Shown here: one piece after another, positions 1 to 11,364 of the stretch
Layout of the letters: every line of letters begins with the position of its first letter
Numbering within the stretch: the first letter of the stretch is position 1
Origin: Budorcas taxicolor
Taxonomy: Eukaryota; Chordata; Mammalia; Artiodactyla; Bovidae
Direction: 5' to 3'
DNA length: 64,000 nucleotides
Assembly: GCF_023091745.1 (NCBI RefSeq)
Contig: NC_068924.1
Coordinates: 71,760,832 to 71,824,831, forward strand
Made by a program: the position numbers and the translations under genes
Notes under the pieces: model-generated
Database searches by the model: none
Told to the model about the DNA's origin: nothing
What the model saw: only the letters and a program-made list of their open reading frames with translations

Positions 1-182
1 CAGATTTCTTAGGAGGCAGCTTAGGTGGTCTGGTATTCCCATCTCTTGAATAATTTTCCACAGTTTGTTGTGATCCACACTGTCGAAGGCTTTGGCGTAC
101 GTAGTCAAGAAAGCAGAAGGAGATGTTTTTCTGGAACTCTCTTGCTTTTACGATGATCCAGCAGATGTTCGCAGTTTGATGT
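1..182 (-). mobile_element. BovB (RTE) LINE fragment, reverse transcriptase region, cut by the window start
   Basis: The antisense matches the BovB RT segment encoding '...FIDYAKAFDCVDHNKLWKIL', as in the longer copy at 33440-33590. It has insertions and substitutions and no open frame. It ends near 182 where unrelated sequence begins. Confidence 0.85.
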
Positions 183-1102
183 AGAGTGGTTAGGCAAGGG
201 TTTCTCATGAGGTGGCATCTGAACTCAGACCTGAATGGAATTGCCTGTCTCCACTGCAGCCTTGCTGGAGTCCTGGCTGTTCCTTGTGCATCTGCAGCAG
301 AAACTTAGAACTAACATACCCCTCTGCCTAGAATCTTCTTCATATGGATAACCAGGATTTAAATAAATGGGGGAAAGGATTTGAAGTGACCGATTGTGTT
401 GTCAGGCAAATGGAATTCCTTCTTCGCTTAGAACTGAGGAGAACTGGTCTGGCTGCCACTGAATGGTGTAGAAGACCCTAACTGGAACTTTTAGATTTCT
501 TTGGTGAAACACTTAAAATAACATGAATAATTTGTTTAAATATACATGGTATTTAGATGATCTTTTGAAGACTTAATCCCACCCAAGTTATTTTGCCCAA
601 TTTGCTACTTTAAAAAATTGAGTCAATCCATAACAAAAAACTTGGTGATACTGCTTTGTCATTTGACCTAATAAAATGTGATTCCCTAGGTAATCCCATC
701 ACTTTAGTTTCAACACAATAAAAACTTAGAAAACTTACTGATAAGTTGAAGCCTAGCAACAGTTTTATTCAAAAGCCATTTTTAAAACAACAAAGGACTA
801 TTGTTTTATTAGCTCCTCTGAAAGCTGTACATTTATTAAGTGTATTTAGAAGTGCAGTGTTTCTTTACTGATCTTTTTCTTAAGCATGTTGAAACTACAC
901 CCTGATGATTGGTTAGATCTGTAAAGAAAAGGCAGCTATAAATGAATTGCTGAATAGCATCCCTTGTGGGTTTATCTCTAAAATGATAATGCAAAGAATA
1001 GAAAAAGAAAAACCTGTTTTTGCTGAGCATATGATTTATGTTATTGCAAAAGAACTGAGTGATTCATTACTACAATCTCATGGTGATGCCTTGTTGGGAC
1101 CG
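183..1102. other. Intron sequence with no recognised feature
   Basis: This is AT-rich sequence. Short open frames occur on both strands but have no family resemblance. I see no repeat that I can name. Confidence 0.6.
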
Positions 1103-1314
1103 TTGTTTAGTCACTGAGTCGTGCCCAACTCTTTTGCAATGCCATGGAATGTAGCCCACCAGGCTCCTCTGTCTGTGGGATTTCCCAGACAAGAATACTG
1201 GAGTGGGTTGCCATTTCCTTCTCCAGGGCATCTTCCTAACCCGGGGATCAAGCTGGCGTCTCCTGCATTAGCAGGTGGATTTTTTTTTTTTTAACCACTG
1301 AACCTGGGGAGCCC
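1103..1314 (-). repeat. Bov-tA SINE
   Basis: The tRNA-Glu-derived head is at the right (complement of 'ggctcccc...') and the Bov-A body at the left. It carries the characteristic 'caagaatactggagtgggtt' block. A T-run at 1280-1292 interrupts the head. Confidence 0.9.
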
Positions 1315-2151
1315 AAGGGACTGTAATAGTCATATATATGCTTATTGAAGAGGAGAATGTCTGTTCGCACTTAATCCTTGGATTACTCTGTACCTGAAGT
1401 GGGTCATTTTCACCATTTCTAAAAATCATTCTTTTCTTTCCACCTCATCTTTTATTTATACATTATAGATAGTGATGTTTTGGAATATATTTTTTTCTTT
1501 TAGCTGTTAGCCAATCAGTGATTATCGTTTATAATGATTTTCAAGGAGAACAGAGATAAGTAAAATTCAGAAATACTACTGAAACATCCTTTCTGAGAGC
1601 AGCTTTAACCTCATTTCTCACCCATACTTTTTTTTTTTTTCCTGGAACTGTAGAACAGACCAAATTAGGTTTCACCAAATTTTCTTTTAGCTAACTGTGC
1701 CCTCCAGTGGAGAAAACACAGGGCAGTGAAATAGCCCAGGTAACAAGCAGCAGAGAGTTGATGTAACACATCCAGGTCAGAGCCAAGCTGCATAATTCTT
1801 TCCTGCATAAAAGAAAGAGCTTGTTGTCACCCCCATAAGCAAGAATACGACACATGAGTCCTCCTCTTCGTGAGTTTGTTGAACATTCAAAGAGGAATTT
1901 ATTCCTTGTGCTTTGACTTCATTGCTTTAAAAAAAAAGTAGTTGATGCCAGGCTTTGCTGCCTGTTGTCTGTGTTGTGATGCCACATATTCAGTTTATGA
2001 ACCGTCAGGCAAGTTTAGCAAAAATTGAGAGGAGGTAATAACTGGAGATTTCTTCCTAGAATGAACTCAAACAATGACTTTTCTTTTCCTTTTTTCTTAA
2101 TGTTTAAAGACGACAAAAGAAAACCCAGAATTAACTTAGTGGATGTAAACA
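1315..2151. other. Intron sequence with no recognised feature
   Basis: This is AT-rich and contains a 12-bp T tract near 1630. Nothing else was recognised. Confidence 0.6.
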
Positions 2152-2430
2152 GTCATTGGAAGGACTGATGCTAAAGCTGAAACTCCAGTACTTTGGCCAC
2201 CTCATGTGAAGAGTTGACTCACTGGAAAAGACCCTGATGCTGGGAGGGATTGGGGGCAGGAGGAGAAGGGGACGACCGAGGATGAGATGGGTGGATGGCA
2301 TCACCAACTCGATAGACATGGATTTGAGTGAACTCTGGGAATTGGTGATGGACAGGGAGGCCTGGCGTGCTATAATTCATGGGGTTGCAAAGAGTCGGAC
2401 ATGACTGAGCGACTGGACTGAACTGAAACA
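2152..2430 (+). mobile_element. BovB LINE 3' end
   Basis: It runs from 'ggaaggactgatgctaaagc' to the terminal 'gactggactgaactgaa'. It is 5'-truncated and non-coding now. Confidence 0.93.
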
Positions 2431-3514
2431 ATAAACATCTTGTTGCTGCACGTATGTATGTTTAAGGCATTCGGAAAGTTGGGAATAGACCACTACTCCC
2501 CTTTTTTCTGAATAAAAGGGGCTGCTGCCTTGTGCTCTGACTGCTGGCCCGAACGTGGTCTTTTGGTGTACAGCAGGCTTCAGCAGCGGGCGTGGTAACT
2601 GCACGAGCCTGAGCCCCCGAGAGCATTGCAGAGGTGCATGCTCAGAACATGGGCTGGCACACATGCCGCTCTGGGCTCGTGGATCTTCAGGTTGAGGGTG
2701 CTGAATTCTCCCGCCTGATGGACGGATGGTGGTCGCAGGCTTCTTCCATGTCTTTGCAGTTCTAGGCTCAGAGAACTGGATCACTCACTTGATGGGGAAA
2801 CATAAAAAGAGATTTGATGGTAGTTTTTGTGTTAGTGGAAATTTTAAGATATATTTCGCGAAAGTAAGTGGGTGATACCTGAGAAATCGTAAACATGGGT
2901 TTTCTTTTCCTTAAAAAACCCGGGCCAATTGTCTTTATAGTGAATTTTCATTTCGTATTTTCAACATATTCAAGAAATACATGCTTCCTTTATCTTATTT
3001 TAATGGAGTATATATTATGTAAACTTTTTTTGCACAAGAGTGATTCTTAAAATTTAGGCGTACGGAGGACAACTAGAAATAAAGATACCTGACTTAAAAA
3101 TCTTAACAATGCAGGTCTTTGAGCAAGAATCTTTTCATAGTAAACTTCAAAAGGCATGGTGTCTTTCACTTGAACTATCCTTTCGTGAAACAATATAAAT
3201 ATCTTAAAGTGACACTGCCAAACTGAACCATTTGTTTTTAAAGTATATGTGGAGTTTTAGAGGGAAATTTTGAAAATTTGGAGGGAAAATTTTGATATGA
3301 CTGTGATTTGACATGATATGATATGGCTGTGATTTAAGTTCTGTATTAAAATTTATGTTTATTTTATCCCTTTTAAATAATGAATTACCATTTTAAGATC
3401 TGGTTCACTTTGAACTGTAATAACTGACTCTAGAGGGTGCTGATGAGCACCAAACACTTTATAAAAATTTATGTTGATTTTTATTAAAATGAAGTTTCCT
3501 TTGACTTTTAATCT
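2431..3514. other. Intron sequence; GC-richer patch at about 2510-2780
   Basis: No repeat is recognised. The patch 2510-2780 is clearly richer in G and C than its surroundings and begins just after an AATAAA (2511-2516). That could mark an eroded LTR, but I cannot assign it. The rest is AT-rich. Confidence 0.4.
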
Positions 3515-4192
3515 AGTTCAGTTCAGTTGCTCAGTCATGTCTGACTCTTTGCGACCCCATGAACCACAGCACGCCAGGCCTCCCTGTCCATCACCAACTC
3601 CTGGAGCCCACCCAAACCCATGTCCATCGAGTTGGTGATGCCATCCAACCATCTCATCCTCTGTCATCCCCTTCTCCTCCTGCCCTCAATCTTTCCCAGC
3701 ATCAGGGTTTTTTCTAATGAGTCAGTTCTTCACATCAAATGGCCAAAGTATTGGAGCTTCAGCATCAGTCCTTCCAGTGAATATTCAGGACTGATTTCCT
3801 TTAAGATTGACTGGTTTGATCTCCTTGCAGTCCAAGGGACTCTCAAGAGTCTTCTCCAACACCGCAGTTCAATAGCATCAATTCTTTGGCACTCAGCCTT
3901 CTTGATGGTCCAACTCTCACATCCATACATGACTACTGGAAAAACCATAGCTTTGACCTTTGTCAGCAAAATAATGTCTCTGCTTTTTAATATGCTGTTT
4001 AGGTTTTTCATAGCTTTTCTTCTAAGGAGCAAGCTTCTTTTAATTTCATGGCTGCAGTCACCATCTGCAGTGATTTTGAGGCCTCCCAAAAATAAAGTCT
4101 ATCACTATTTCCTTTGTTTCCCCATCTCCTTGCTATGAACTGATGGGACTGGATGCCATGATCTTAGTTTTTTGAATGTTGAATTTCAGTCT
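3515..4192 (-). mobile_element. BovB LINE 3' part
   Basis: Antisense of the BovB 3' terminal about 680 bp, from the end ('ttcagttcagttgctcagtc') up to the 'KLNIQKTKIMA' region. Antisense frames at 3730-4089 recall the RT C-terminal domain (VVMYGCESWT...) but are broken. Confidence 0.93.
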
Positions 4193-4195
4193 TGA

Positions 4196-4250
4196 ATTAT
4201 TAGCCCCGTTTTTCAGGTGAGGGAGCCATGATTTAATCAGAGATTTAAGA
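4196..4250 (-). repeat. Possible MIR SINE fragment
   Basis: The string 'ttattagccccgtttttcag' followed by 'gtgagg' resembles the antisense MIR core 'ttattatccccattttacagatgagg'. It is too short for certainty. Confidence 0.35.
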
Positions 4251-4279
4251 CTCCTTCAATAGACATTTATTGTTCATTT

Positions 4280-4466
4280 CTGCCTGCAGTGCGGGAGACC
4301 CAGGTTTGATTCCTGGGTTCGGAAGATCTCCTGGAGAAGGACATGCCAATCCACTCCAGCACTCTTTGCCTGGAAAATCCCATGGACGGAGGAACCTGAT
4401 AGGCTACAGTCCATGGCGTCAAAAAGAGTCGGACACGACTGAGCAACTTCACTTCACTTCACTTCC
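4280..4466 (+). repeat. Bov-tA SINE, 5'-truncated
   Basis: It begins inside the tRNA-related head ('ctgcctgcagtgcgggagac') and contains the full Bov-A body, ending in repeated 'cttcacttcacttcact'. Confidence 0.92.
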
Positions 4467-4954
4467 TGATGATATGTAGATTTCTAGGTTAAAAACAGAA
4501 CAATCGTCCTTCCCTGGAGGAATGAGCAATCTAATGGGAAAAATTAAATAAATAGGAAATTATATGCAAAGGACACAGTGGAAGAGCCAGAGAAGCAGCG
4601 ACCGACCGAAAAGGGCGACGGGAGTCCTCCAGGGGAAGTGTGCGGGGAGGGCGGGAGCAGAGGTGGGAGAATGTTTGTTACAGTCAGGGAATATGTTTAG
4701 TACATTGAAGATACCTGAAAACGGAGGTGTACAAAATTTACTAGTGGTATTACATCTTCTTGTCCTTGTTTTTCTTCTCGCTCAGCCTGAAGAAGGGCTG
4801 GGCTAAAAATAGCTCCTGGCACAGTGATAAAGCATCCTAGTAACAATTCCAAGGAGAAAGGTAAAACTAGACTTCGTTATTTGGCAAACACCGAATTACT
4901 TTATTGATGTGCTAACTAGACGTCATTTTATCTATTAAAACAGGTCCATAAAGA
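4467..4954. other. Intron sequence with no recognised feature
   Basis: Nothing was recognised. The open frame at 4564-4806 has no family resemblance. Confidence 0.5.
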
Positions 4955-5110
4955 TCTGTCCTTGTTTCCCCTCACTTGTCCCCACTTTTACATCTTTGCT
5001 TCTGCTGTCTCCCTGGGGCTTTAATTCACTGCTGTTTCTTCCCAGGGCCTAGAACAGTGCCTGGTGCATGTTAGGTGCTCAGTAAATATTTGATGAAGGT
5101 AGAAATGAAT
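4955..5110 (+). repeat. L2 LINE 3' end
   Basis: The terminal part 'cctagaacagtgcctggtgc' followed by 'atgttaggtgctcagtaaat' is the classic L2/MIR shared 3' end. The upstream 'ccctggggctttaattcact' fits the L2 3' UTR. Confidence 0.75.
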
Positions 5111-5230
5111 CCTAGGTTATTATCCTACAAGTCCCTGTGAATGTTTAAAAGTATTAAAAGGTGTTTTTTTCAAAATTGAGAAAATTGAGAGATTTTTAAT
5201 GTTCAGATCGGTCTTTTTTTTCCTCCCGAG

Positions 5231-5818
5231 TGCGTCAGTTACCTATTGTATATAACCAGGGCTTACTGCACTGCAGGCAGATTCTTTTAACCACTGAGCT
5301 GCCAGGGAATCCGCATTGCATATAGCTCACTGTCCTAAAACTCAGTGGTTTAAGAAAACAGCCAAGTGTGTTATTGCTGATGATTGGTGGATCAGGAATT
5401 TGGGCAGGGCCCAGTGGATGAAACTTTATTCCACATGGTAAGGGCTGGGTGACTCCGCTGGGGCTAGAATGTTCAAGATGGACTCACCTCCGTGTCTGGG
5501 GCCTTGATACTCATTGAGGGGCCAGTCCTCCTCTGTGTGGCCTCTCTAGACGGGATGGAGCTTGCTTCCATGGCAGGGAGATTACTGTTCCAAGAAGGGG
5601 AAAGAAGAAGTTGCAAGTGTCTTAAAAGCTTTGAGCTGGAATCCTGCAGTGTCGCTTTCGCCACATTGTGTTGGTCAGAACAAGTCACAGGACCAGCCAG
5701 AATCAAGTGAAAAGGAAGAAATCCACCCTTCAGTGGAGGAATGGCAGATTCTCCTAGCGAAGTGGCCCGAGGTGGGAGGTACTGTTGCAGCCATCTTGGA
5801 AATGATCTACTGTGGTCA
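5231..5818 (+). repeat. Ancient mammalian solo LTR (TG...CA), MaLR/ERVL-like, with an inserted Bov-tA scrap
   Basis: It starts with TG and a degenerate 'ttacctattg...ctcagtggtttaagaaaaca' and ends '...gccatcttggaaatgatctactgtggtca'. This is the pattern of an old mammal-wide LTR with about 590-bp TG...CA ends. A second copy lies at 50337-50931 on the same strand. I infer the family (MLT1-like) and am not sure of the name. Open frames at 5473-5912 are accidental. Confidence 0.6.
5266..5312 (-). repeat. Bov-tA SINE fragment (tRNA-derived head only)
   Basis: The antisense head 'ctgcactgcaggcagattct...gccagggaatcc' sits inside the older LTR. It is flanked by attgtatata (5245-5254) and attgcatata (5315-5324), a possible target-site duplication with one mismatch. 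Confidence 0.75.
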
Positions 5819-5919
5819 GCCCTCTGAGCATAAGGTCAGTTTACATTTCTTCTACATGCAAAATACATTTACCCCTCTCCCATTTCTTCAAGTTCAGGAT
5901 CTTATTATTTAAATAAACT

Positions 5920-6126
5920 TCAATGGTGGCTCAGACGGTAAAGCGTCTGCCTACAGTGCGGGAGACCTGGGTTCGACCCCTGGGTCAGGAAGATCCTCTG
6001 GAGAAGGAAATGGCAACCCACTCCAGTACTCTTGCCTGGAAAATCCCATGGACAGAGAAGCGTAGTAGGCTACAGTCCATGGGGTCGCAAAGAGTCGGAC
6101 ACGACTGAGTGACTGTACTTCACTTT
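5920..6126 (+). repeat. Bov-tA SINE
   Basis: Nearly complete: the tRNA-derived head 'tggctcagacggtaaagcg', the B-box region 'gggttcgacccc', and the Bov-A body ending 'cacgactgagtgactg'. Confidence 0.93.
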
Positions 6127-6332
6127 ACAGATGGATGTGAAGTTTCTCAGGCATCTCTGCTCTGGTACAGCTTCTTCTTAGAGGTCTGTGAACTCCATAC
6201 CCACCCATGCCCAACATACACTGGTGGGCCAGGAACAGGAAAACTGTGATAGCTACTGCCATTTAGAAAAAGGAAGAATGCCCAGGGAACTCTACTCAAT
6301 ATTCTGTGATAGCCTGTAAGAGAAAAGAATCT

Positions 6333-6450
6333 GAAAAAGAATGAACATTTGTATAGGTATAGCTGTGTACTCTGCTGTACACCTGGGACTTATCCAGCGT
6401 TGCTAATCAACTATACTCCAGTCTAAAATTAAAATTAAAAAAGAAAAAGG
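6333..6450 (+). repeat. Probable artiodactyl L1 3' end
   Basis: The segment 'gctgtacacctgggacttat...ctaatcaactatactccagt' followed by an A-rich tail matches the L1 3' UTR end common in cattle and pig DNA, from memory. Confidence 0.5.
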
Positions 6451-7240
6451 AGAACGAGGAGAACACAGCTATCATAGCCGTTCTGAAATCCAGCTGGCCA
6501 TTCCATTGCCAGTTTTCTTACTCCACTTTTTGGAAACATTCCATGATCTGTGCCCATTTCTGCTGCCTGGGAGTTGTCCCCTAATCCACTGTTTTCTGAA
6601 GCTGTTAGCTCTACTTTTGGGGTTTTGATTTTCTCTTCTTGCTGCTTTTCTTATTCAGAAGAAATGGGTTGCATTCACAGCTGAGTAGCTTTGTTCACCT
6701 GTTTCCCATCTGTACGAAGTTGGGGCCCCCAGACACTTTTTTTCATTTTGAACTGTTGTTGTTTTCCTCTTTTAGTTCAAGATGGTAGTACTTTTAGCAT
6801 TATAGTTTTCTTAAAAGCGTTGAGGGTTTTCTGTGAATTTTATTGGGGGTTGATTCTAAATCCCCAAAACTACGTCCATATTTTTTTTTTCTAAGACCAT
6901 CTTGTCTTTGGTTTCCATCTATAAGACAAGGGAGGTCCTATGATTCTTACAAGTCCCTTTAGGTGAGAAGAATCTATTAGATAATGCGTTAAATATTTCC
7001 AAGATCTCAAAAACCTTTAGAGGCAAACCCTTGACCTGATATTTACCCTAAGACCATTTCTTAGTTTGAGAATCTTTGGCCAATCCTGTGCCCTCTATGT
7101 CTTCTCTAAATTCTGCTTGGAAATTAAATAGGTCTTTATTTAGTTTATTTCTCTCTGAAAGATTTCATCTAGGAGGTTTTATATCTGACTTCTCTTGAAT
7201 AAGAGTAAGCGATTGCACTCGGTCTGCGTCTCCACATTTT
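6451..7240. other. Intron sequence with no recognised feature
   Basis: AT-rich. Nothing was recognised. Confidence 0.5.
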
Positions 7241-7330
7241 CCCTTCCCTAAGGATCGTCCCAACCCGGAGATTGCACCTGGGTCTCTCGATTGTACAGAT
7301 TTTTTACCATCTGAGTCACCTGGGAAACCC
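7241..7330 (-). repeat. Bov-tA SINE fragment
   Basis: The head portion 'gcacctgggtctctcgattg...ctgagtcacctgggaaaccc' is present without the Bov-A body. It is quite diverged. Confidence 0.75.
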
Positions 7331-8017
7331 TGCTAACACTGCATTTCTAACATTAGCTGGTAATTACCAGCTTTCCTCACTTACGGTACCTGTCTGGTTC
7401 CTTTGGAATTTGAGTTTGCATTCTTTGCTGCCATAGATGATTGATTAATACTGTAGGTTTTTTAGAATAAAGAGGATAAAAAGTTACTGGTATGCACGTG
7501 GTGTCGTGGTGGGGACATTTTAGGTAGGGTGGTCAGGAAGGCCTCTCTGAAGGCATGATATTGAGTGGTATTAGTGATGACAGGAAGTCAATCTGGTGAC
7601 GAGTAAGAGTGTTCCAGACAGAGGGAAAAGCCAGTAAGACGACCCACAGGTGGGACTGGGCTTCGTGAGCTAGAGGAAAGGGAAGGCCTTTGGCTGAGCT
7701 GTGTGACTAGGTGTGGAGTGTAAGGGGGTTGGCGTGGATGAGGCCGTGAAAGATCCCACAGGCCCTGGGAAGGACTTTGGATTTTATTCACTGGCTATTG
7801 GGACATCATGGAGGAATTCAAGAGCGGGGTTGATGTCCTGTGATGCTGTTAGGTGTGATCACATGCCATGTGATTTCATAAAGGTGACTCCGGCCGCTGT
7901 GTGGTGAATAGACTGTAGTGGCCAGGGATGGAAGCTGGATGGGCTCTGAGGAGCCTTGCAGTCATCTCAGGGAGATGTGAATGGTGGTGCCTTGAACTGG
8001 GGTGTGGTGCTTTAGGG

Positions 8018-8443
8018 CAGGAGTCCCCGACCTCTGGAATCTAAGAGCTGATGATCTGAGGTGGAGCTGATGTCATAATAAGAGAAGTAGGAAGTAGTGC
8101 TCAGTTGCTCAGTGGTGTCTGACTCTTTGCAGCCCCATGGACTGCCGCCCTCCAGGCTGCCCTGTCCATGGAATTCTCCAGGCAAGAATAACTGGAGCGG
8201 GTTGCCATTTCCTTCTCCAGGGCATCTTGCTGATCCAGGGATCAAACCCGCATCTCTTGCATCTCCTGCATTGGCAGGTGGGTTCTTAATCACTAGCACT
8301 ACCTGGGAAGCCCAATAGAAATAAAGTGTACAATAAATGTAATGTGCTCGAATCATCCCCAAACCATCCTCCTGCCCGCCATCCATGGAACAGTCGTCTT
8401 CCACATGAACAGGCCCCGGTGTCCAAAAGGTTGGAGATCCCTG
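8018..8443. mobile_element. hAT-type non-autonomous DNA transposon (MER1/Charlie-like)
   Basis: The ends are CAGGAGTCCCCGACCTCTGG and the complement of ccaaaaggttggagatccctg, which are imperfect terminal inverted repeats. They are flanked by a perfect 8-bp target-site duplication, ctttaggg (8010-8017 and 8444-8451), the size typical of hAT elements. Internal sequence 'caataaatgtaatgtgctcg' fits MER1. The element sits in an L2 and itself holds a Bov-tA. Confidence 0.85.
8097..8313 (-). repeat. Bov-tA SINE inside the hAT element
   Basis: Full-length antisense Bov-tA, from 'gtgctcagttgctcagtggt' to 'ctacctgggaagccc'. Confidence 0.93.
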
Positions 8444-8660
8444 CTTTAGGGGGTGAGCAGTACTCGTGCTTGGTATGTATGTGAGAGAGAGAGTAGACAG
8501 GTCTTGTGGGTGGATTGGATACAGGATGTGGGACGGAGAATCAAAGCGGACTTCTGGGCTTTTGGCTTGAGCAGCTGAATGGGTGGTCCCATGAGGAATC
8601 TGAAAAGAGGAGCAAGCCTGAAGTGGGCATCAGGAGTTATTAAGTTTGTGATACCTACTA

Positions 8661-10469
8661 TGAAGAAGAGATCGATAGCAAACTCTAGCAGTGAAATTGT
8701 TTTTATCTCATGGCTGTCTGTGCTTTTTCCCTTTATTAATTAAGAAACTGTCATTATCAGATTGAGACGCGAGTTTATAATGAAGCTTATGGATGTGTAT
8801 TGGAGGATATAGGTATTTTAGTCGTTTACTGTGAAGTGAGTAGCACAATCAGATACCTTCAAGAGTCAGGCCTTGTTTGTTGTTATTATGTTGGAAAACT
8901 TCATTGGCCCCTGAGAAAGATATCCATTTTTTCCCCCCTATTTATCCCAACTGGGTGTGGTTATAAGGATCATGTGTCATTTGTCATTTGTATGTTATCG
9001 TTATGGAGAGTTCATTAATGTTTACTGTTAAAAATAGTGGCATGATAGTAGTATTCTGGGAGAACCTTCTAGAGGTGTGTAACTCTTCGCATTGAAAGCA
9101 GCATTTAGCTGAGACCAGAATCCTGATGTCATAAGGCAGGAATCAGGAAGTTGAATGGCTTTGATGAATTAAAGTGCTGCTTATGAAGGACAGTAACTTC
9201 ACTTTTCTATTGAGCTAACAGCTTTTTATTGTAGAATTCCGATACAAAATGAGATAATAGGTTTTTCATCCCATCTCCAGAGTCATTTGAAGATAGCATT
9301 TTGACTAGATCTGCCATTTAGGTCAGTGGCCTTAGAAATAATTCATGATTTTGTTTTCAAATTGAGATTTTAGGCAATTATCACAAGATGGTCAGGATGT
9401 CACTCACTGTGTTTCACTGTCATTGAGCTGGGAGGAAATAATCTTTTGTATAAGATGAGTTAATAGTTTATGACTGTTGCCATTGATTTTACCTTTTCTT
9501 TAGTAAATGAGAATCATTTAAACTTAAATTCAAATGGATATGTTATAGAGAGCATAACTGATTGAAAACTGCATAAAATATGTTCTCTTGCTAACCAAAC
9601 GTCCTGTTTTTCCTTCTTTGTGAAACCCTGAGTTGAAATGTGCTAGTGAGTGAGGGTGTTTGTATTCCAGTGGTGTAGCTGAACCAGACAGGTCTGCAGC
9701 ACAAGAGGTTATTTTTAGACACTGGGTTGCCATTTTTATCCTGCAGAAATATTCATCAGTGTCTTGCTGACAGGCCCTTAGTTTTATAAATGTGTCACAT
9801 AGACCAGATTTTGTTCTTTGTCTCATTTTTCCCTCCAACTCTTTCCTTTTCCCTTTGCTTTGTTCATATAACCATTTGGAGGAGGAGAATTTTTTTTTTT
9901 TAATTTTAATTCATGTATTAGATACTTCAATTCACAGATTTTCAGCATCACACAGTTCATTCATCTCTCTGCAGCTGCTTACACGTTTCTGCTTATTATC
10001 TATTATGGGCAAACTATTGTAGATCACTGAGCTTGTAGGCAAGAAAAAGAGGTACGCAAGCATTGGAGGTTCTCTTCGTGGGCCCATTCAGCTTTTGGCT
10101 GCATTCTCCAGAAGTGTTATTTTATGTGTATATTTGTATGCAGTGTGTGTGTTTGTTTATTTGTCTTACCCAACTAGGGACTGGCATTATTTTGCATGAG
10201 CAATGGCTGCCTAAGGGCCTAGGGGTTACTCTGTGTGGCAGAAAGCCTATCGGTTTCTCTTGAAAACAAGTCCATCATTATCTCTAAATATGTACAACAC
10301 ATTACCATTTAATTTGTTAGGAGACCCTTTTTTAAAAATTCTAGATGGTTGAGTAGCAGATACAACCACAGCAGGAGAATCCCTGCAATCAAGAGAAAGC
10401 AAGGGGCAACTCATAAATATAGTAAATATATTTTTTTAAAAACAAAGTATGCTCATATCTCTTCTATTT
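8661..10469. other. Intron sequence with no recognised feature
   Basis: AT-rich, with a T tract at about 9890-9901. I see no ruminant SINE or LINE and no credible coding frame. Confidence 0.5.
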
Positions 10470-10630
10470 AAAAAAGATTTACTTATTTATTTATTTGGCT
10501 GCACTGGGTCTCCGTTGCGGCACATGTATTTAGTTGTGGCCTGCAGGATCTACTTTCCTGACAAGGGATTGAACCTGTGCCCCCTGCACTGGGCACATGG
10601 TGTCTTAGCCACTAGACCACCAGGGTAGGT
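10470..10630 (-). repeat. CHR-type tRNA-derived SINE
   Basis: A-rich tail complement (ttacttatttatttatttgg), then 'gctgcactgggtctccgttg', and at the right the tRNA-related head complement ('gccactagaccaccaggg'). This is the cetartiodactyl CHR layout. Confidence 0.75.
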
Positions 10631-10737
10631 CTCATGTCTCAGTTTTATAAAAGTTTAGATTTATATCAAACATTGTTCTCAACAGTAATAATAATAAAAT
10701 ATAATGGCTGACACATATAATGAGCATGTATAATGTT

Positions 10738-10840
10738 GATTATGCACAAGGAACTGTTGTAAGGATTTGATACCCATATTCATATCCTAATCTCTTGGTT
10801 AAGTACTATTACTATTGCCATTTTATAGTTGCGGTTGTTG
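10738..10840 (-). repeat. Probable MIR SINE
   Basis: The string 'gttaagtactattactattg' then 'ccattttatag', preceded by a 'taaggatttgat...catatcctaat' stretch, resembles antisense MIR. Confidence 0.5.
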
Positions 10841-11200
10841 TGTAGCATCGACCAGGGTTATTTGTTTTTAAAAACAAGAGGCAACCAGGGAGACGGCATC
10901 TCACCCTCTGGCCCAGAGGATTGAGTAGCTTAGTGTAGTGCTAATGGGGCAGAAATACTTAGGTGGAATCTCTAAATCCTCAGCAAAGGAAGGAAGGAGA
11001 AACCCGAGACACGAGGTGGGCCTGAGATGGCTTGTACAAACGCTGGCACCCCTGATCTCTGCAGCTTGGTTTCACCGTTAGGTGTGATTTGGTCCAGAAT
11101 TCTCTCATGGTGCACAGACAGTCGTCCCATGACTAAGCCTCGAGCATATACCCTCCTCATCAGGTACCATTAGGATCCTTTGCTCCTAGAGCGTGTGTGT
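10841..11200. other. Intron sequence with no recognised feature
   Basis: Nothing was recognised. Confidence 0.5.
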
Positions 11201-11364
11201 GTTGCTTGCTCAGTCGTGCCCGATTCTGTGACCCCGTGGCCTATAGCCCGCCAGGCTCCTCTGTCCAAGGCAAGGATACTGGTGTGAGTTGCCATTTCCT
11301 CCTCCAGGGGCTCTTTCTGACCCAGGGATCGAACCTTCATCTCCAACACCTCCTGCAGTGGCAG
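11201..11364 (-). repeat. Bov-tA SINE, head partly lost
   Basis: Antisense Bov-A body ('tagcccgccaggctcctctg') plus part of the head, with a small internal deletion. A (T)TTTG-rich run follows. Confidence 0.88.

Larger units (their letters stand above)
7505..8660 (-). repeat. L2 LINE (antisense), interrupted at 8018-8443
   Basis: The antisense L2 pattern is continuous across the insertion. Left part: 'ggtcaggaaggcctctctga', 'tgttccagacagagggaaaa', 'gactttggattttattcact', 'actccggccgctgtgtggtg'. Right part: 'ggtggattggatacaggatg' and 'cttttggcttgagcagctga'. The reading frame is long lost. Confidence 0.7.

Noticed and set aside
5473..5912. Overlapping open frames of 72-116 codons on both strands
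   Set aside because: They lie inside an ancient LTR and follow its sequence; there is no protein-family resemblance.
5920..6126. tRNA-like head with A/B-box-like sequence
   Set aside because: It belongs to a Bov-tA SINE; there is no intact cloverleaf and it is fused to the Bov-A body. The same applies to the other Bov-tA copies.
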